Assembly (NCBI GenBank): GCA_031367325.1
Contig: JANLPQ010000041.1
Location: 1-64,000, forward strand
DNA length: 64,000 nt
Origin: JAAFIP01 sp031367325
Lineage (GTDB): Bacteria > Pseudomonadota > Gammaproteobacteria > Burkholderiales > Burkholderiaceae_C
Direction of reading: 5' to 3'
This document shows positions 32,084-40,009 of the stretch, one piece after another; position 1 is the first letter of the stretch, and every line of letters starts with the position of its first letter. A program made the translations under genes and the position numbers. The notes under the pieces were generated by a model. That model saw only the letters and a program-made list of their open reading frames with translations. It was not told where the DNA came from and searched no databases.

Positions 32084-34009
32084 ATGATGCATCGCTTTAT
32101 TACCCAGTATCTGTGGCGGCTAGTTTGCGCGCTGGGGCTGGCTGCGTGTTGCGCTGCTGCACATGGGCAAATTCAGCGTTCCATTGTGAACCCCAGTTTT
32201 GAGCAACCGTTCACTGGCCCCCGAGCGGCATCGCTGAATTTATTTTTTACCAAAGTACCACCCGATTGGATATCGGTAGACGCAGGCGAGATACCCGGCT
32301 GGGAAACCACCCACCCAGTTCAGGCGCTAGGCTGCCCTGCGGGCAACAGCCTTGTCACCACGGCGTATAACTGCACGCCCATTGAACTGTGGGCCAACAG
32401 TTTTTTAGGCGTCACCCCTGCTAACGGCATCGTATTGGCAGAGTTGAATGCCTACGTTTTATCCAAGCTGTTTCAAAATATTTGCATGAACACAGGTGAG
32501 TCCTTTAGCTTTAATTTTGCGCACCGTGGCCGCAGTGGGGCCGACCGGGCGCAGCTGCAGATTGGCGCATCTACGGTGGTGCTGGATGTCACTACCAACA
32601 CTACTGGCACAGGGGTGATCAACGCGGGCGGCGGCGCGTTGAGCACCAGTGCCACGGGTATCGCGGGCGGCTGGACGCGCTATGCCGGCACTTATACCTA
32701 CACAGGGGTCAGCGGTGTGCAGCCTTTGGGGTTTTCTGCCATCAGCTCGGCGGGTGGCCCCGGGTCGGGCAATTTGCTGGACGACATCAACATCGGTCTT
32801 AAACCTTACATAGAGTTTATTGGCACCACCACCAGCAGCATCGAAGGCGGCAGCCCCAGCGCACCGCGCATCAGGGTGGTGGGGGTAGTACCCGCAGGCG
32901 GCTTGGTGTTGACCCTAGCGGTAGGGGGCAGCGCCGTATTTGGCAGCGACTTTAATTACACGGGCACGACCACGCTGACCAGCATCACCGGCGGGGCTAC
33001 CAGCCTGAGCATGACCGTGCCGCCCGGTAACTACAGCGACGCCACAGCCAACAACGTGTTCACCCTGCCCTTGAACACGCTGGACAATGCAGTGGTGCAA
33101 GACAATAGAACCATTGTGCTTTCCATGCCTACTAACGGTCCTACAACGCCGTTTATCAATGCCAATTCCACAGTGTGCGGCGGCACAGTTAATCCTGTTC
33201 TTACGCATACTGTCATTGACAACGACATTGACTTGCGAACTACCAAGTCTGTCAGCCCGACGGGCATCCAATCGGTGGGCAGCACTGTGACCTATACCGT
33301 GGTGTATGCCAACGCAACACCCGCCGTGCTGACCCTCGCGCCGCTTACCGCCCACGATGCCAGCCAAGTGGCCATTAACGACACGCCGCCTGCAGGCCTG
33401 ACCTTTACCAGCTGGACCTGCGCCGCCACAGGTACCACCTGCCCTGCAGCGTCGGGCAGTGGGGCCATCACCGCTACCGCCAACTTGCCGGTAGGCGCGC
33501 AGCTGGCGTACACCGTGCAAGCCGTGCTGGCCAGCACCAGTCTGTGTGGTCAGACCGCCACCAACACCAGCACCATCGCCACCACGGCCAGCAGCCCCAG
33601 CGGCGCTACGCTGACCGAGGGTACCAGCGTGCAAGGTACTGCGGGTTACGTGTTTGCGCCTAATTCGGCCACTGCCAGCAACGCCGTGCAAGCCTGCGCT
33701 GCGTTGGCTATTACTAAAACCAACAGCACCACCACGCTGAGTGCAGGCCAAACCACGGTGTACAACCTAGTGATCACTAACGGTGGGCCGTCCAGTGCCA
33801 ACAATGCCTTGCTTAAAGACCCCGCCGCACCAGGCCTGGCTTGCACAGCCGTGGCCTGTACCGCTGCTACGGGCGCGGCGTCGTGCGCTAGCTTGGGCGC
33901 TGTCAATATGCCACTGCTGCAAGGCAGCGGCATTGTGCTGAACAATTTTCCGGCAGGCAGTAGCTACACCTTTCAAGTCACCTGCGGTGTCACGGCCACG
34001 GGGCCGTAA
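32084..34009 (+). CDS. Secreted protein with DUF11 repeats
   Basis: The 641-residue protein has a signal peptide (LVCALGLAACCAAAHGQ). An N-terminal region with NPSFEQPFTG resembles a carbohydrate-binding or DUF642-like start. Two DUF11-type repeats follow: DLRTTKSVSPTGIQSVGSTV from about residue 386 and LAITKTNSTTTLSAGQTTVY from about 544. It ends CGVTATGP. These repeats occur in surface and S-layer-like proteins. No sorting tail was seen. The protein encoded at 16846-18789 ends with a similar domain. Confidence 0.75.
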   Translation: MMHRFITQYLWRLVCALGLAACCAAAHGQIQRSIVNPSFEQPFTGPRAASLNLFFTKVPPDWISVDAGEIPGWETTHPVQALGCPAGNSLVTTAYNCTPIELWANSFLGVTPANGIVLAELNAYVLSKLFQNICMNTGESFSFNFAHRGRSGADRAQLQIGASTVVLDVTTNTTGTGVINAGGGALSTSATGIAGGWTRYAGTYTYTGVSGVQPLGFSAISSAGGPGSGNLLDDINIGLKPYIEFIGTTTSSIEGGSPSAPRIRVVGVVPAGGLVLTLAVGGSAVFGSDFNYTGTTTLTSITGGATSLSMTVPPGNYSDATANNVFTLPLNTLDNAVVQDNRTIVLSMPTNGPTTPFINANSTVCGGTVNPVLTHTVIDNDIDLRTTKSVSPTGIQSVGSTVTYTVVYANATPAVLTLAPLTAHDASQVAINDTPPAGLTFTSWTCAATGTTCPAASGSGAITATANLPVGAQLAYTVQAVLASTSLCGQTATNTSTIATTASSPSGATLTEGTSVQGTAGYVFAPNSATASNAVQACAALAITKTNSTTTLSAGQTTVYNLVITNGGPSSANNALLKDPAAPGLACTAVACTAATGAASCASLGAVNMPLLQGSGIVLNNFPAGSSYTFQVTCGVTATGP

Positions 34010-34025
34010 CTAAACCGAGCACCCT

Positions 34026-34481
34026 ATGCGCTACTGGCTTATGAAATCCGAGCCCGATGAATGCGGCATAGACGACTTGGTTGCCGACCCCGACCAACCC
34101 GTCTCTTGGGTAGGTGTGCGCAACTACCGAGCCCGCAACTTTATGCGCGACGGTATGCAGGTGGGCGATTTGGCTTTCTTCTATCACTCTAGCTGCCCCC
34201 AGCCCGGTATTGCAGGCATCGTGCGCATCAGCCGCGCTGCCTACCCCGACGCTACGCAGTTTGACGCGCACAGCAAATACTTTGACCCTCAATCAAGCCT
34301 AGACAAGCCGCGCTGGCTGCATGTAGATGTGTTGCTGGTGCGCAAGCTGCCTCTCATTTCCTTGGCTGCCCTGCGCGAGCACGTTGCATTAGCCGACCTG
34401 CGCATCTTGCAACGCGGCAACCGCCTGTCGATCACACCCGTAGATGCGGCGCACTGGGACGCTATTGTGCGGTTAACCTAA
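34026..34481 (+). CDS. EVE-domain protein
   Basis: The 151-residue protein begins MRYWLMKSEPDECGIDDL and continues WVGVRNYRARNFMRDGMQVG. YHSSCPQPGIAGIVRI and PRWLHVDVLLVRKL also match the EVE domain (PUA-like, related to THYN1). EVE domains bind modified bases in DNA or RNA. It starts 16 bases after the DUF11 gene on the same strand; that pairing may be accidental. Confidence 0.93.
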   Translation: MRYWLMKSEPDECGIDDLVADPDQPVSWVGVRNYRARNFMRDGMQVGDLAFFYHSSCPQPGIAGIVRISRAAYPDATQFDAHSKYFDPQSSLDKPRWLHVDVLLVRKLPLISLAALREHVALADLRILQRGNRLSITPVDAAHWDAIVRLT

Positions 34482-34525
34482 AGCGCTGGCGACAGCCACG
34501 TCAATGTGTCAGAGTCATAAAGTCT

Positions 34526-34999
34526 CTACCCAAGATCATGAACCAGACGGTAGACGAACGACACCACGCAAACCAGTAGCATCACTGCACCCCAAGCGAA
34601 AATTATTTTAAAGCCAGTGGATAACGCTTTGTCGGCTGCAGGTGACAATTTGGCCGAAGCGGCACAGTCCGCATCTGGGTCAAGATGCGCCAACTCAATC
34701 GCGTCTTTAGCCTCTTGCATGCCCAGTCCGCGCAGACTGCGCATCAGCGCAATAGCCTGTACTTTATCGCCACGCTGCAACGCCTGTGTAACGTCTGCAG
34801 GCAAATGCGCGCTACCGTGCGGCAAGGCCCAAGGCGTAGGATTCTTTTGCAAATGCAGCTCAATTACCTCTTTGGCCTCTATCAAACCCAACCCAGTGTC
34901 ATCACACAAATGCTTAACCGCCTGCAGCTTGTTGCCCTGCTGCAGAGCAGAGATCACGTTGCTGGGGAGGTTTGCGGTGTCGACGAAATGTGATGTCAT
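34526..34999 (-). CDS. Tandem L7/L12-C-terminal-like membrane protein
   Basis: The 157-residue protein holds two similar helical units: ALQQGNKLQAVKHLCDDTGL then GLIEAKEVIEL, and ALQRGDKVQAIALMRSLRGL then GMQEAKDAIEL. Each resembles the ribosomal L7/L12 C-terminal domain. A hydrophobic helix near the C terminus (IIFAWGAVMLLVCVVSFVY) anchors it to the membrane. The function is unknown. It lies 82 bases upstream of a similar-sized gene on the same strand, with a long palindrome between them. Confidence 0.75.
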   Translation of the reverse strand: MTSHFVDTANLPSNVISALQQGNKLQAVKHLCDDTGLGLIEAKEVIELHLQKNPTPWALPHGSAHLPADVTQALQRGDKVQAIALMRSLRGLGMQEAKDAIELAHLDPDADCAASAKLSPAADKALSTGFKIIFAWGAVMLLVCVVSFVYRLVHDLG

Positions 35000-35022
35000 A
35001 TCAAGCTAAAAGCCTTTTAAAT

Positions 35023-35063
35023 ACTGCTCAAGCAGCTATTATATTAATAGCTGCTTGAGCAGT
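35023..35063. repeat. Perfect 41-base palindrome formed by two repeat copies
   Basis: ACTGCTCAAGCAGCTATTA (35023-35041) and TAATAGCTGCTTGAGCAGT (35045-35063) are exact inverted copies around TAT. It is two cores of the dispersed repeat joined head to head, between the two small membrane-protein genes. Confidence 0.9.
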
Positions 35064-35081
35064 GTCCATGACCCAAACCCG

Positions 35082-35537
35082 TTAAAAGTGCAACGATCGT
35101 AGGTACATCCAAACAAATATGACAAACACCACGCAGGCAGCAAGTCCTATTAGCAGCGTGGAGAGTATGTTGTGCATGAGCTCTTTTTCTAATGACTTGG
35201 GCGGTGCAACTTTCACGCCCAATGCCTTGCCTTGCGCCGCACGCAGTAGGTACAAGGCATGGTGGGTGTCGCCGCGTTGCATGGCCGTGTGCACGGCGCT
35301 GAGTAATGGCCCTGACGGAAGGCTTGCAGACATCTGGCCACCTTGCGCGTGGTGCGCAATAAAGTCTTCAGCATCTGCGCCTGCAAGTGAACTGTGCTGT
35401 TGCAGCAATTGGGCCGCGTCTACGTAGCGTCTTTGCTGCAAAAGCAGCAAAATTTGCGGCATAACTTGAGGTTGGTCGGGCAGCAATGCCTGGTTCACTA
35501 AATGCAGAAATGACACAGATGGCTGCTCAATTTTCAA
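35082..35537 (-). CDS. Membrane protein related to its downstream neighbour
   Basis: The 151-residue protein has a helical soluble part with LLLLQQRRYVDAAQLLQQHS and AVHTAMQRGDTHHALYLLRA, which recalls the QRGDK-QAI units of the neighbour but is much more diverged. A C-terminal helix (ILSTLLIGLAACVVFVIFVW) anchors it. The two genes share strand, size and layout, so they may be old paralogs. No function can be assigned. Confidence 0.65.
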   Translation of the reverse strand: MKIEQPSVSFLHLVNQALLPDQPQVMPQILLLLQQRRYVDAAQLLQQHSSLAGADAEDFIAHHAQGGQMSASLPSGPLLSAVHTAMQRGDTHHALYLLRAAQGKALGVKVAPPKSLEKELMHNILSTLLIGLAACVVFVIFVWMYLRSLHF

Positions 35538-35585
35538 AAAATGTCCGTGGTGCCCAGCAACAAGAATCGTTGCAAGTTATGTAAA

Positions 35586-36527
35586 CTAGTCATTAAGCCC
35601 CAGCATTAACTTCAAGTTTTGCACCGCCGCTCCGCTAGCGCCTTTGCCCAAGTTGTCCAGCCGCGTGACGACCACTGCTTGGCCCAATTCGTCGTTGCCA
35701 AACACGCGAATTTCCAGGTTATTGGTGCCGTTCAGCGCCAGCGCGTCCAGTTTGCCGTTCTCGGGCGCGGCGTGCACACTGACGTAATGACTGCCTGCGT
35801 AGTGCTTCTCATAGGCTGCATGCAGGGCGGCGATGGTGGGTTTGCCGGGCAGTATGTCCAGGTGCAGCGGCAGCTCAACCAGCATGCCTTGCTCAAAATT
35901 ACCCACACTGGGCATGAAGATGGGGCGGCGGGTGATGCCGGAATACTCCATGATCTCGGGGATGTGCTTGTGCTTGAGGCCCAGGGCGTACAGCTCATAC
36001 GCCGGAGCCTCGCCTTTTTGGTAAGCCTCCATCATCTGCCGCCCGCCACCTGAGTAACCACTGACTGCAGCCAAGCAGATGGGGTGGTCTTTAGGCAGCA
36101 AGCCTGCGTCCACCAAGGGGCGCAGCATGGCTATCGCGCCCGTGGCGTAGCAGCCGGGGTTGCCTACGCGCTGGGCAGTTTGCACGGCAGCGTGCTGGCT
36201 GGCCGACAGCTCTGGAAAGCCAAACACCCAGCCCGGTGCGATGCGGTGGGCCGTGGAGGCGTCGATGATTTTGGGCTTTTTACCCGGCAGGGTGTCGATC
36301 ATGGCCACCGAATCGCGCGCCGCGTCGTCGTGCAGGCACAGGATGACCATATCCACGCTGGCCATCAGTGCCAGTTTGGCGGCGGGGTCTTTGCGCAGCT
36401 CGGGCGCGATGCTGACTACTTGCACTTGGGGCATAGCGGCCAAGCGTTCGCGGATTTGCAGGCCGGTGGTGCCAGCTTCGCCGTCGATAAAGATTTTTGC
36501 GATGGAGGTTGAGGTTAAGGTGCTCAT
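35586..36527 (-). CDS. argC: N-acetyl-gamma-glutamyl-phosphate reductase, short type
   Basis: The product has 313 residues from the ATG at 36527. KIFIDGEAGTTGLQIRERL is the NADP-binding start, and VGNPGCYATGAI carries the active cysteine at about residue 126. The family uses NADPH to reduce N-acetylglutamyl phosphate in arginine synthesis. Its length and the start FIDGEAGTTG fit the shorter ArgC branch found in many beta- and alpha-proteobacteria. It is divergent from sucC. Confidence 0.95.
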   Translation of the reverse strand: MSTLTSTSIAKIFIDGEAGTTGLQIRERLAAMPQVQVVSIAPELRKDPAAKLALMASVDMVILCLHDDAARDSVAMIDTLPGKKPKIIDASTAHRIAPGWVFGFPELSASQHAAVQTAQRVGNPGCYATGAIAMLRPLVDAGLLPKDHPICLAAVSGYSGGGRQMMEAYQKGEAPAYELYALGLKHKHIPEIMEYSGITRRPIFMPSVGNFEQGMLVELPLHLDILPGKPTIAALHAAYEKHYAGSHYVSVHAAPENGKLDALALNGTNNLEIRVFGNDELGQAVVVTRLDNLGKGASGAAVQNLKLMLGLND

Positions 36528-36746
36528 GGTCAAATTCCGCTTAAAAGTCGTTCGCTAGAGGTGAAACAGCCGTAAAATCACGCACCGCTGATGGCGTAAC
36601 TTGCAATGTAAGTAGAGCACAATATTTGTGCAATGCAACATGATACAGTTCACTCGCTACAACCGCAGGGAAATCTGCCCGCGGATTGTGCACGACATCA
36701 TTGTCATTTTCGACTATTCTCCTCACCATCGTTCGGATCACCCACT

Positions 36747-37916
36747 ATGAAAATCCATGAGTACCAAGGCAAGGAACTCTTGCGCTCCTTTGGCATTCCC
36801 GTCCCTCGCGGCATCCCTGCATTTACGGTGCAAGAAGCGGTAGAAGCCGCGCAAAAGCTGGGCGGCCCGGTGTGGGTGGTCAAGGCGCAAATCCATGCGG
36901 GTGGACGCGGCAAAGGCGGCGGCGTCAAGCTGGCGCGCAGCATCGATGAAGTCAAAAAGCTGTCGGGCGAAATCTTAGGTATGCAATTGAAGACTGCGCA
37001 AACCGGGCCAGAAGGCCAAAAAGTGCGCCGCTTGTTTATCGAAGACGGTGCCGACATCAAAAAAGAACTCTACGTATCGGTAGTGACCGACCGCGCCACA
37101 CAAAAAGTAGCCTTCATGGCCAGCAGCGAAGGCGGCATGGACATTGAAGCCGTGGCGCACGACACACCCGAGAAAATTATCACCGTGTTTGTCGACCCGT
37201 CTGTGGGCTTGACTGCCGAACAAGGCAAGCAATTGTCTGACGGCATGACCGTGCCCGCAGCATCTACCGCCGCCTGCATCGATGTGCTGCAAAAGCTATA
37301 CAAATGCTATATGGACACCGACGCGGCCTTGGTCGAAATCAACCCGCTGATCGTTGAAGGCAATGGCGGCATCAAAGCCTTGGACGCGAAGTTTAACTTT
37401 GACTCTAACGCGCTGTTCCGCCATCCAGAAATCGTCGCTTTGCGCGACTTGGATGAAGAAGACCCCGCCGAAGTGGAAGCGTCCAAGTTTGACTTGGCCT
37501 ACATCAGCCTAGACGGCAACATTGGCTGCTTGGTCAACGGCGCAGGTCTTGCCATGGCCACCATGGACACCATTAAGCTGTACGGCGCAGAGCCTGCTAA
37601 CTTTTTGGACGTAGGCGGTGGTGCCACCCCAGAGAAAGTGACCGAAGCTTTTAAGATCATGTTGAAAAATCCCAAGGTCAAGGCCATCATGGTCAACATC
37701 TTTGGCGGCATCATGAAGTGCGACACCATTGCCACTGGCATCATTACCGCGTGCAAAGCCACTAACCTCAGCGTACCTTTAGTCGTGCGCATGAAGGGCA
37801 CCAACGAAGACCTCGGCAAGAAGATGCTGGCCGAAAGCGGCCTGCCCATCATCAGCGCCGACAGCATGGCCGAGGCCGCGCAAAAAGTCGTTGCGGCAGT
37901 AGCTGCAGCCAAATGA
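36747..37916 (+). CDS. sucC: Succinate-CoA ligase beta subunit (ADP-forming)
   Basis: The 389-residue protein begins MKIHEYQGKELLRSFG; the open frame starts earlier but this ATG matches the family start. The ATP-grasp domain has VVKAQIHAGGRGKGGGVKLA, and the C-terminal part has GLAMATMDTIKLYGAEPANF and LDVGGGA. With SucD it converts succinyl-CoA to succinate with ATP formation in the TCA cycle. sucD follows after 65 bases. Confidence 0.98.
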   Translation: MKIHEYQGKELLRSFGIPVPRGIPAFTVQEAVEAAQKLGGPVWVVKAQIHAGGRGKGGGVKLARSIDEVKKLSGEILGMQLKTAQTGPEGQKVRRLFIEDGADIKKELYVSVVTDRATQKVAFMASSEGGMDIEAVAHDTPEKIITVFVDPSVGLTAEQGKQLSDGMTVPAASTAACIDVLQKLYKCYMDTDAALVEINPLIVEGNGGIKALDAKFNFDSNALFRHPEIVALRDLDEEDPAEVEASKFDLAYISLDGNIGCLVNGAGLAMATMDTIKLYGAEPANFLDVGGGATPEKVTEAFKIMLKNPKVKAIMVNIFGGIMKCDTIATGIITACKATNLSVPLVVRMKGTNEDLGKKMLAESGLPIISADSMAEAAQKVVAAVAAAK

Positions 37917-37981
37917 TTTTGCGGGACAGACCGCAGGCCGCGCAGCGGACCCGCTCTGTCCCCCACTGATTAGGAACAAAT

Positions 37982-38878
37982 ATGTCTATCTACATCAACA
38001 AAAACACGCGTGTCATCACCCAAGGCATCACTGGCAAAACTGGCCAGTTCCACACCGAAAAGTGCCAAGAATACGCCAACGGTAAAAACTGCTTCGTTGC
38101 TGGCGTGAACCCGAAAAAAGCGGGCGAGTCGATTTTTAACATTCCCATTTACGCATCGGTCAACGAAGCCGCAGCGCAAACAGGTGCTACGGTCTCCGTC
38201 ATCTACGTGCCGCCTGCAGGCGCAGCCGCTGCCATTTGGGAAGCTGTGCAAGCCAACCTCGATTTAGCCATCTGCATTACCGAAGGCATCCCCGTGCGCG
38301 ACATGCTAGAGCTGCGCAACAAGATGAAGGCCAAAGAAGCCGCTGGCGGCAAAAAGACTTTGCTGCTAGGCCCTAACTGCCCAGGACTCATCACACCTGA
38401 CGAGATCAAAATTGGTATCATGCCCGGCCACATTCACCGCAAAGGCCGCATTGGCGTGGTCTCGCGCTCAGGCACTTTGACCTACGAAGCGGTAGCTCAA
38501 CTCACCGAAATCGGCCTAGGCCAGTCCACTGCCGTTGGTATTGGCGGCGATCCGATCAACGGCTTAAAACACATTGACGTGATGAAAGCCTTTAACGACG
38601 ACCCAGATACCGACGCCGTCATCATGATTGGCGAGATCGGCGGCCCGGATGAGGCAGATGCCGCACGCTGGTGCAAAGCCAACATGAAAAAACCGATTGT
38701 GGGCTTCATCGCAGGCGTAACCGCCCCTGCAGGCAAGCGCATGGGCCACGCCGGCGCGCTGATCAGCGGCGGTGCAGACACTGCAGATGCTAAATTAGCT
38801 GTGATGGAAGAATGTGGCTTTACTGTCACCCGCAACCCGTCAGAAATGGCCAAGCTTCTGAAAGCTTTGCTTAAGTAA
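37982..38878 (+). CDS. sucD: Succinate-CoA ligase alpha subunit
   Basis: The 298-residue protein starts MSIYINKNTRVITQGITGKT, and the CoA-binding Rossmann domain follows. The phosphohistidine motif GKRMGHAGALISG has its histidine at about residue 256. It takes the CoA and phosphate steps of the succinyl-CoA reaction with the SucC partner. It shares the transcript with sucC. A hairpin with a T tract (39014-39035) follows before terC. Confidence 0.98.
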   Translation: MSIYINKNTRVITQGITGKTGQFHTEKCQEYANGKNCFVAGVNPKKAGESIFNIPIYASVNEAAAQTGATVSVIYVPPAGAAAAIWEAVQANLDLAICITEGIPVRDMLELRNKMKAKEAAGGKKTLLLGPNCPGLITPDEIKIGIMPGHIHRKGRIGVVSRSGTLTYEAVAQLTEIGLGQSTAVGIGGDPINGLKHIDVMKAFNDDPDTDAVIMIGEIGGPDEADAARWCKANMKKPIVGFIAGVTAPAGKRMGHAGALISGGADTADAKLAVMEECGFTVTRNPSEMAKLLKALLK

Positions 38879-39013
38879 ACGCCAATCCAGCCTGCGAACA
38901 GCTTAGTTGACCGCCAACGCACGAAGATTTGGTTGTCATCAGGCTGTCCGTAAGCAGTTTTACGCATCCACAACGGCCCGTTGCCGCATACACTTAATTT
39001 ATGTATTTCAAAC

Positions 39014-39035
39014 AAGCGCTGCCCCCAGCGCTTTT
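39014..39035 (+). terminator. Hairpin between sucD and terC
   Basis: AAGCGCTG and CAGCGCTT form an eight-base-pair stem around CCCC and run into a T tract. It lies about 135 bases after sucD and 24 bases before the terC start, so it could terminate the sucCD message or act as an attenuator. Confidence 0.65.
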
Positions 39036-39058
39036 TGCATTCAACAACAAGGTAACCC

Positions 39059-39754
39059 ATGCTGTTCTTCGGACTTGATCTTTCATCGGCTGCCGTGTGG
39101 AGCGCTTTTGGCTCCATCATGCTCGCCAACATTATTTTGTCGGGCGACAACGCTGTAGTCATCGCCATGGCCGCCCGCTCGCTCAAACCTGATCAACGGG
39201 GCAAAGCTATCTTTTGGGGCAGCGCCGCCGCTATCGTCATGCGGATTATTTTGACCATTGTGGCCATTCAGTTATTGACTTTGCCGTACCTAAAAATGAT
39301 CGGTGCTGTTTTGCTGGTATACATCGGCGTAGATCTGCTCAGCGGTGGTGGCGACGAGGACAGCCATGGCAAAGAAATTGGCAGCATGGGTGCAGCTATC
39401 CGTACTATTTTGATAGCCGACTTGGTGATGAGCCTGGACAACGTACTAGCCGTCGCGGCAGCCGCCAAAGGCAATATGCCTTTGCTGGTGGCGGGCCTGT
39501 TGATTAGCATTCCGCTGATCATTTTCGGATCGACTTTGCTGATGAAAGTGATGGAACGTTTTCCCATCATCATCACATTGGGCGCGGCTTTGCTAGGCTT
39601 CTTGGCGGGCGAAATGCTGCTTACCGACCCTGCCTTTGTGGGCTGGTTTGGCAAAATGGGCGAGCAAACCATCATGTTTGCAGGCGTCATAGGCGCCGCC
39701 ATCGTGGTGGGGCTGGGCTTATGGATGCAAAAGCGCAGTAAAGTGGCGGCTTAA
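39059..39754 (+). CDS. TerC-family integral membrane protein
   Basis: The 231-residue protein has about seven hydrophobic helices. It carries the paired TerC signatures IILSGDNAVVIAMAARSL and ADLVMSLDNVLAVAAAAKG, whose acidic and Asn residues probably bind a metal ion. Members such as YjbE and Alx are linked to manganese or tellurium handling, but the transported ion here is unknown. It follows sucCD on the same strand. Confidence 0.92.
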   Translation: MLFFGLDLSSAAVWSAFGSIMLANIILSGDNAVVIAMAARSLKPDQRGKAIFWGSAAAIVMRIILTIVAIQLLTLPYLKMIGAVLLVYIGVDLLSGGGDEDSHGKEIGSMGAAIRTILIADLVMSLDNVLAVAAAAKGNMPLLVAGLLISIPLIIFGSTLLMKVMERFPIIITLGAALLGFLAGEMLLTDPAFVGWFGKMGEQTIMFAGVIGAAIVVGLGLWMQKRSKVAA

Positions 39755-40009
39755 ACCTTGCATTGGTAGCACCTGCTCTGTTTCTGTATATATGGCTGCA
39801 GGTGCCTTGGTACTTGCCAATGGGGCATTGATTTGCCGCCTATTTGCAACAAAGTACACCATCTGTGTGACAAATTAGCTTGTGCAGCTCTAAGCTGTCT
39901 GGTAACGTATATAACTACAAAATATTGCACATATATCAATCACTTAGCGCAGTAACTTCACATGGCGCATTGACTGGTTGAACTACGCACCTATCCAGCG
40001 GAGATAAGT

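Noticed and set aside
33000..33751. Long minus-strand frame opposite the DUF11 gene
   Set aside because: It is antisense to the DUF11 repeats and consists of Gly, Arg, Val and His runs without a motif.
39755..40009. Regulatory element between terC and the CHASE2 kinase gene
   Set aside because: GCACCTGC and GCAGGTGC near 39769-39805 could pair around a 21-base loop, but no T tract or known motif supports a terminator or riboswitch.
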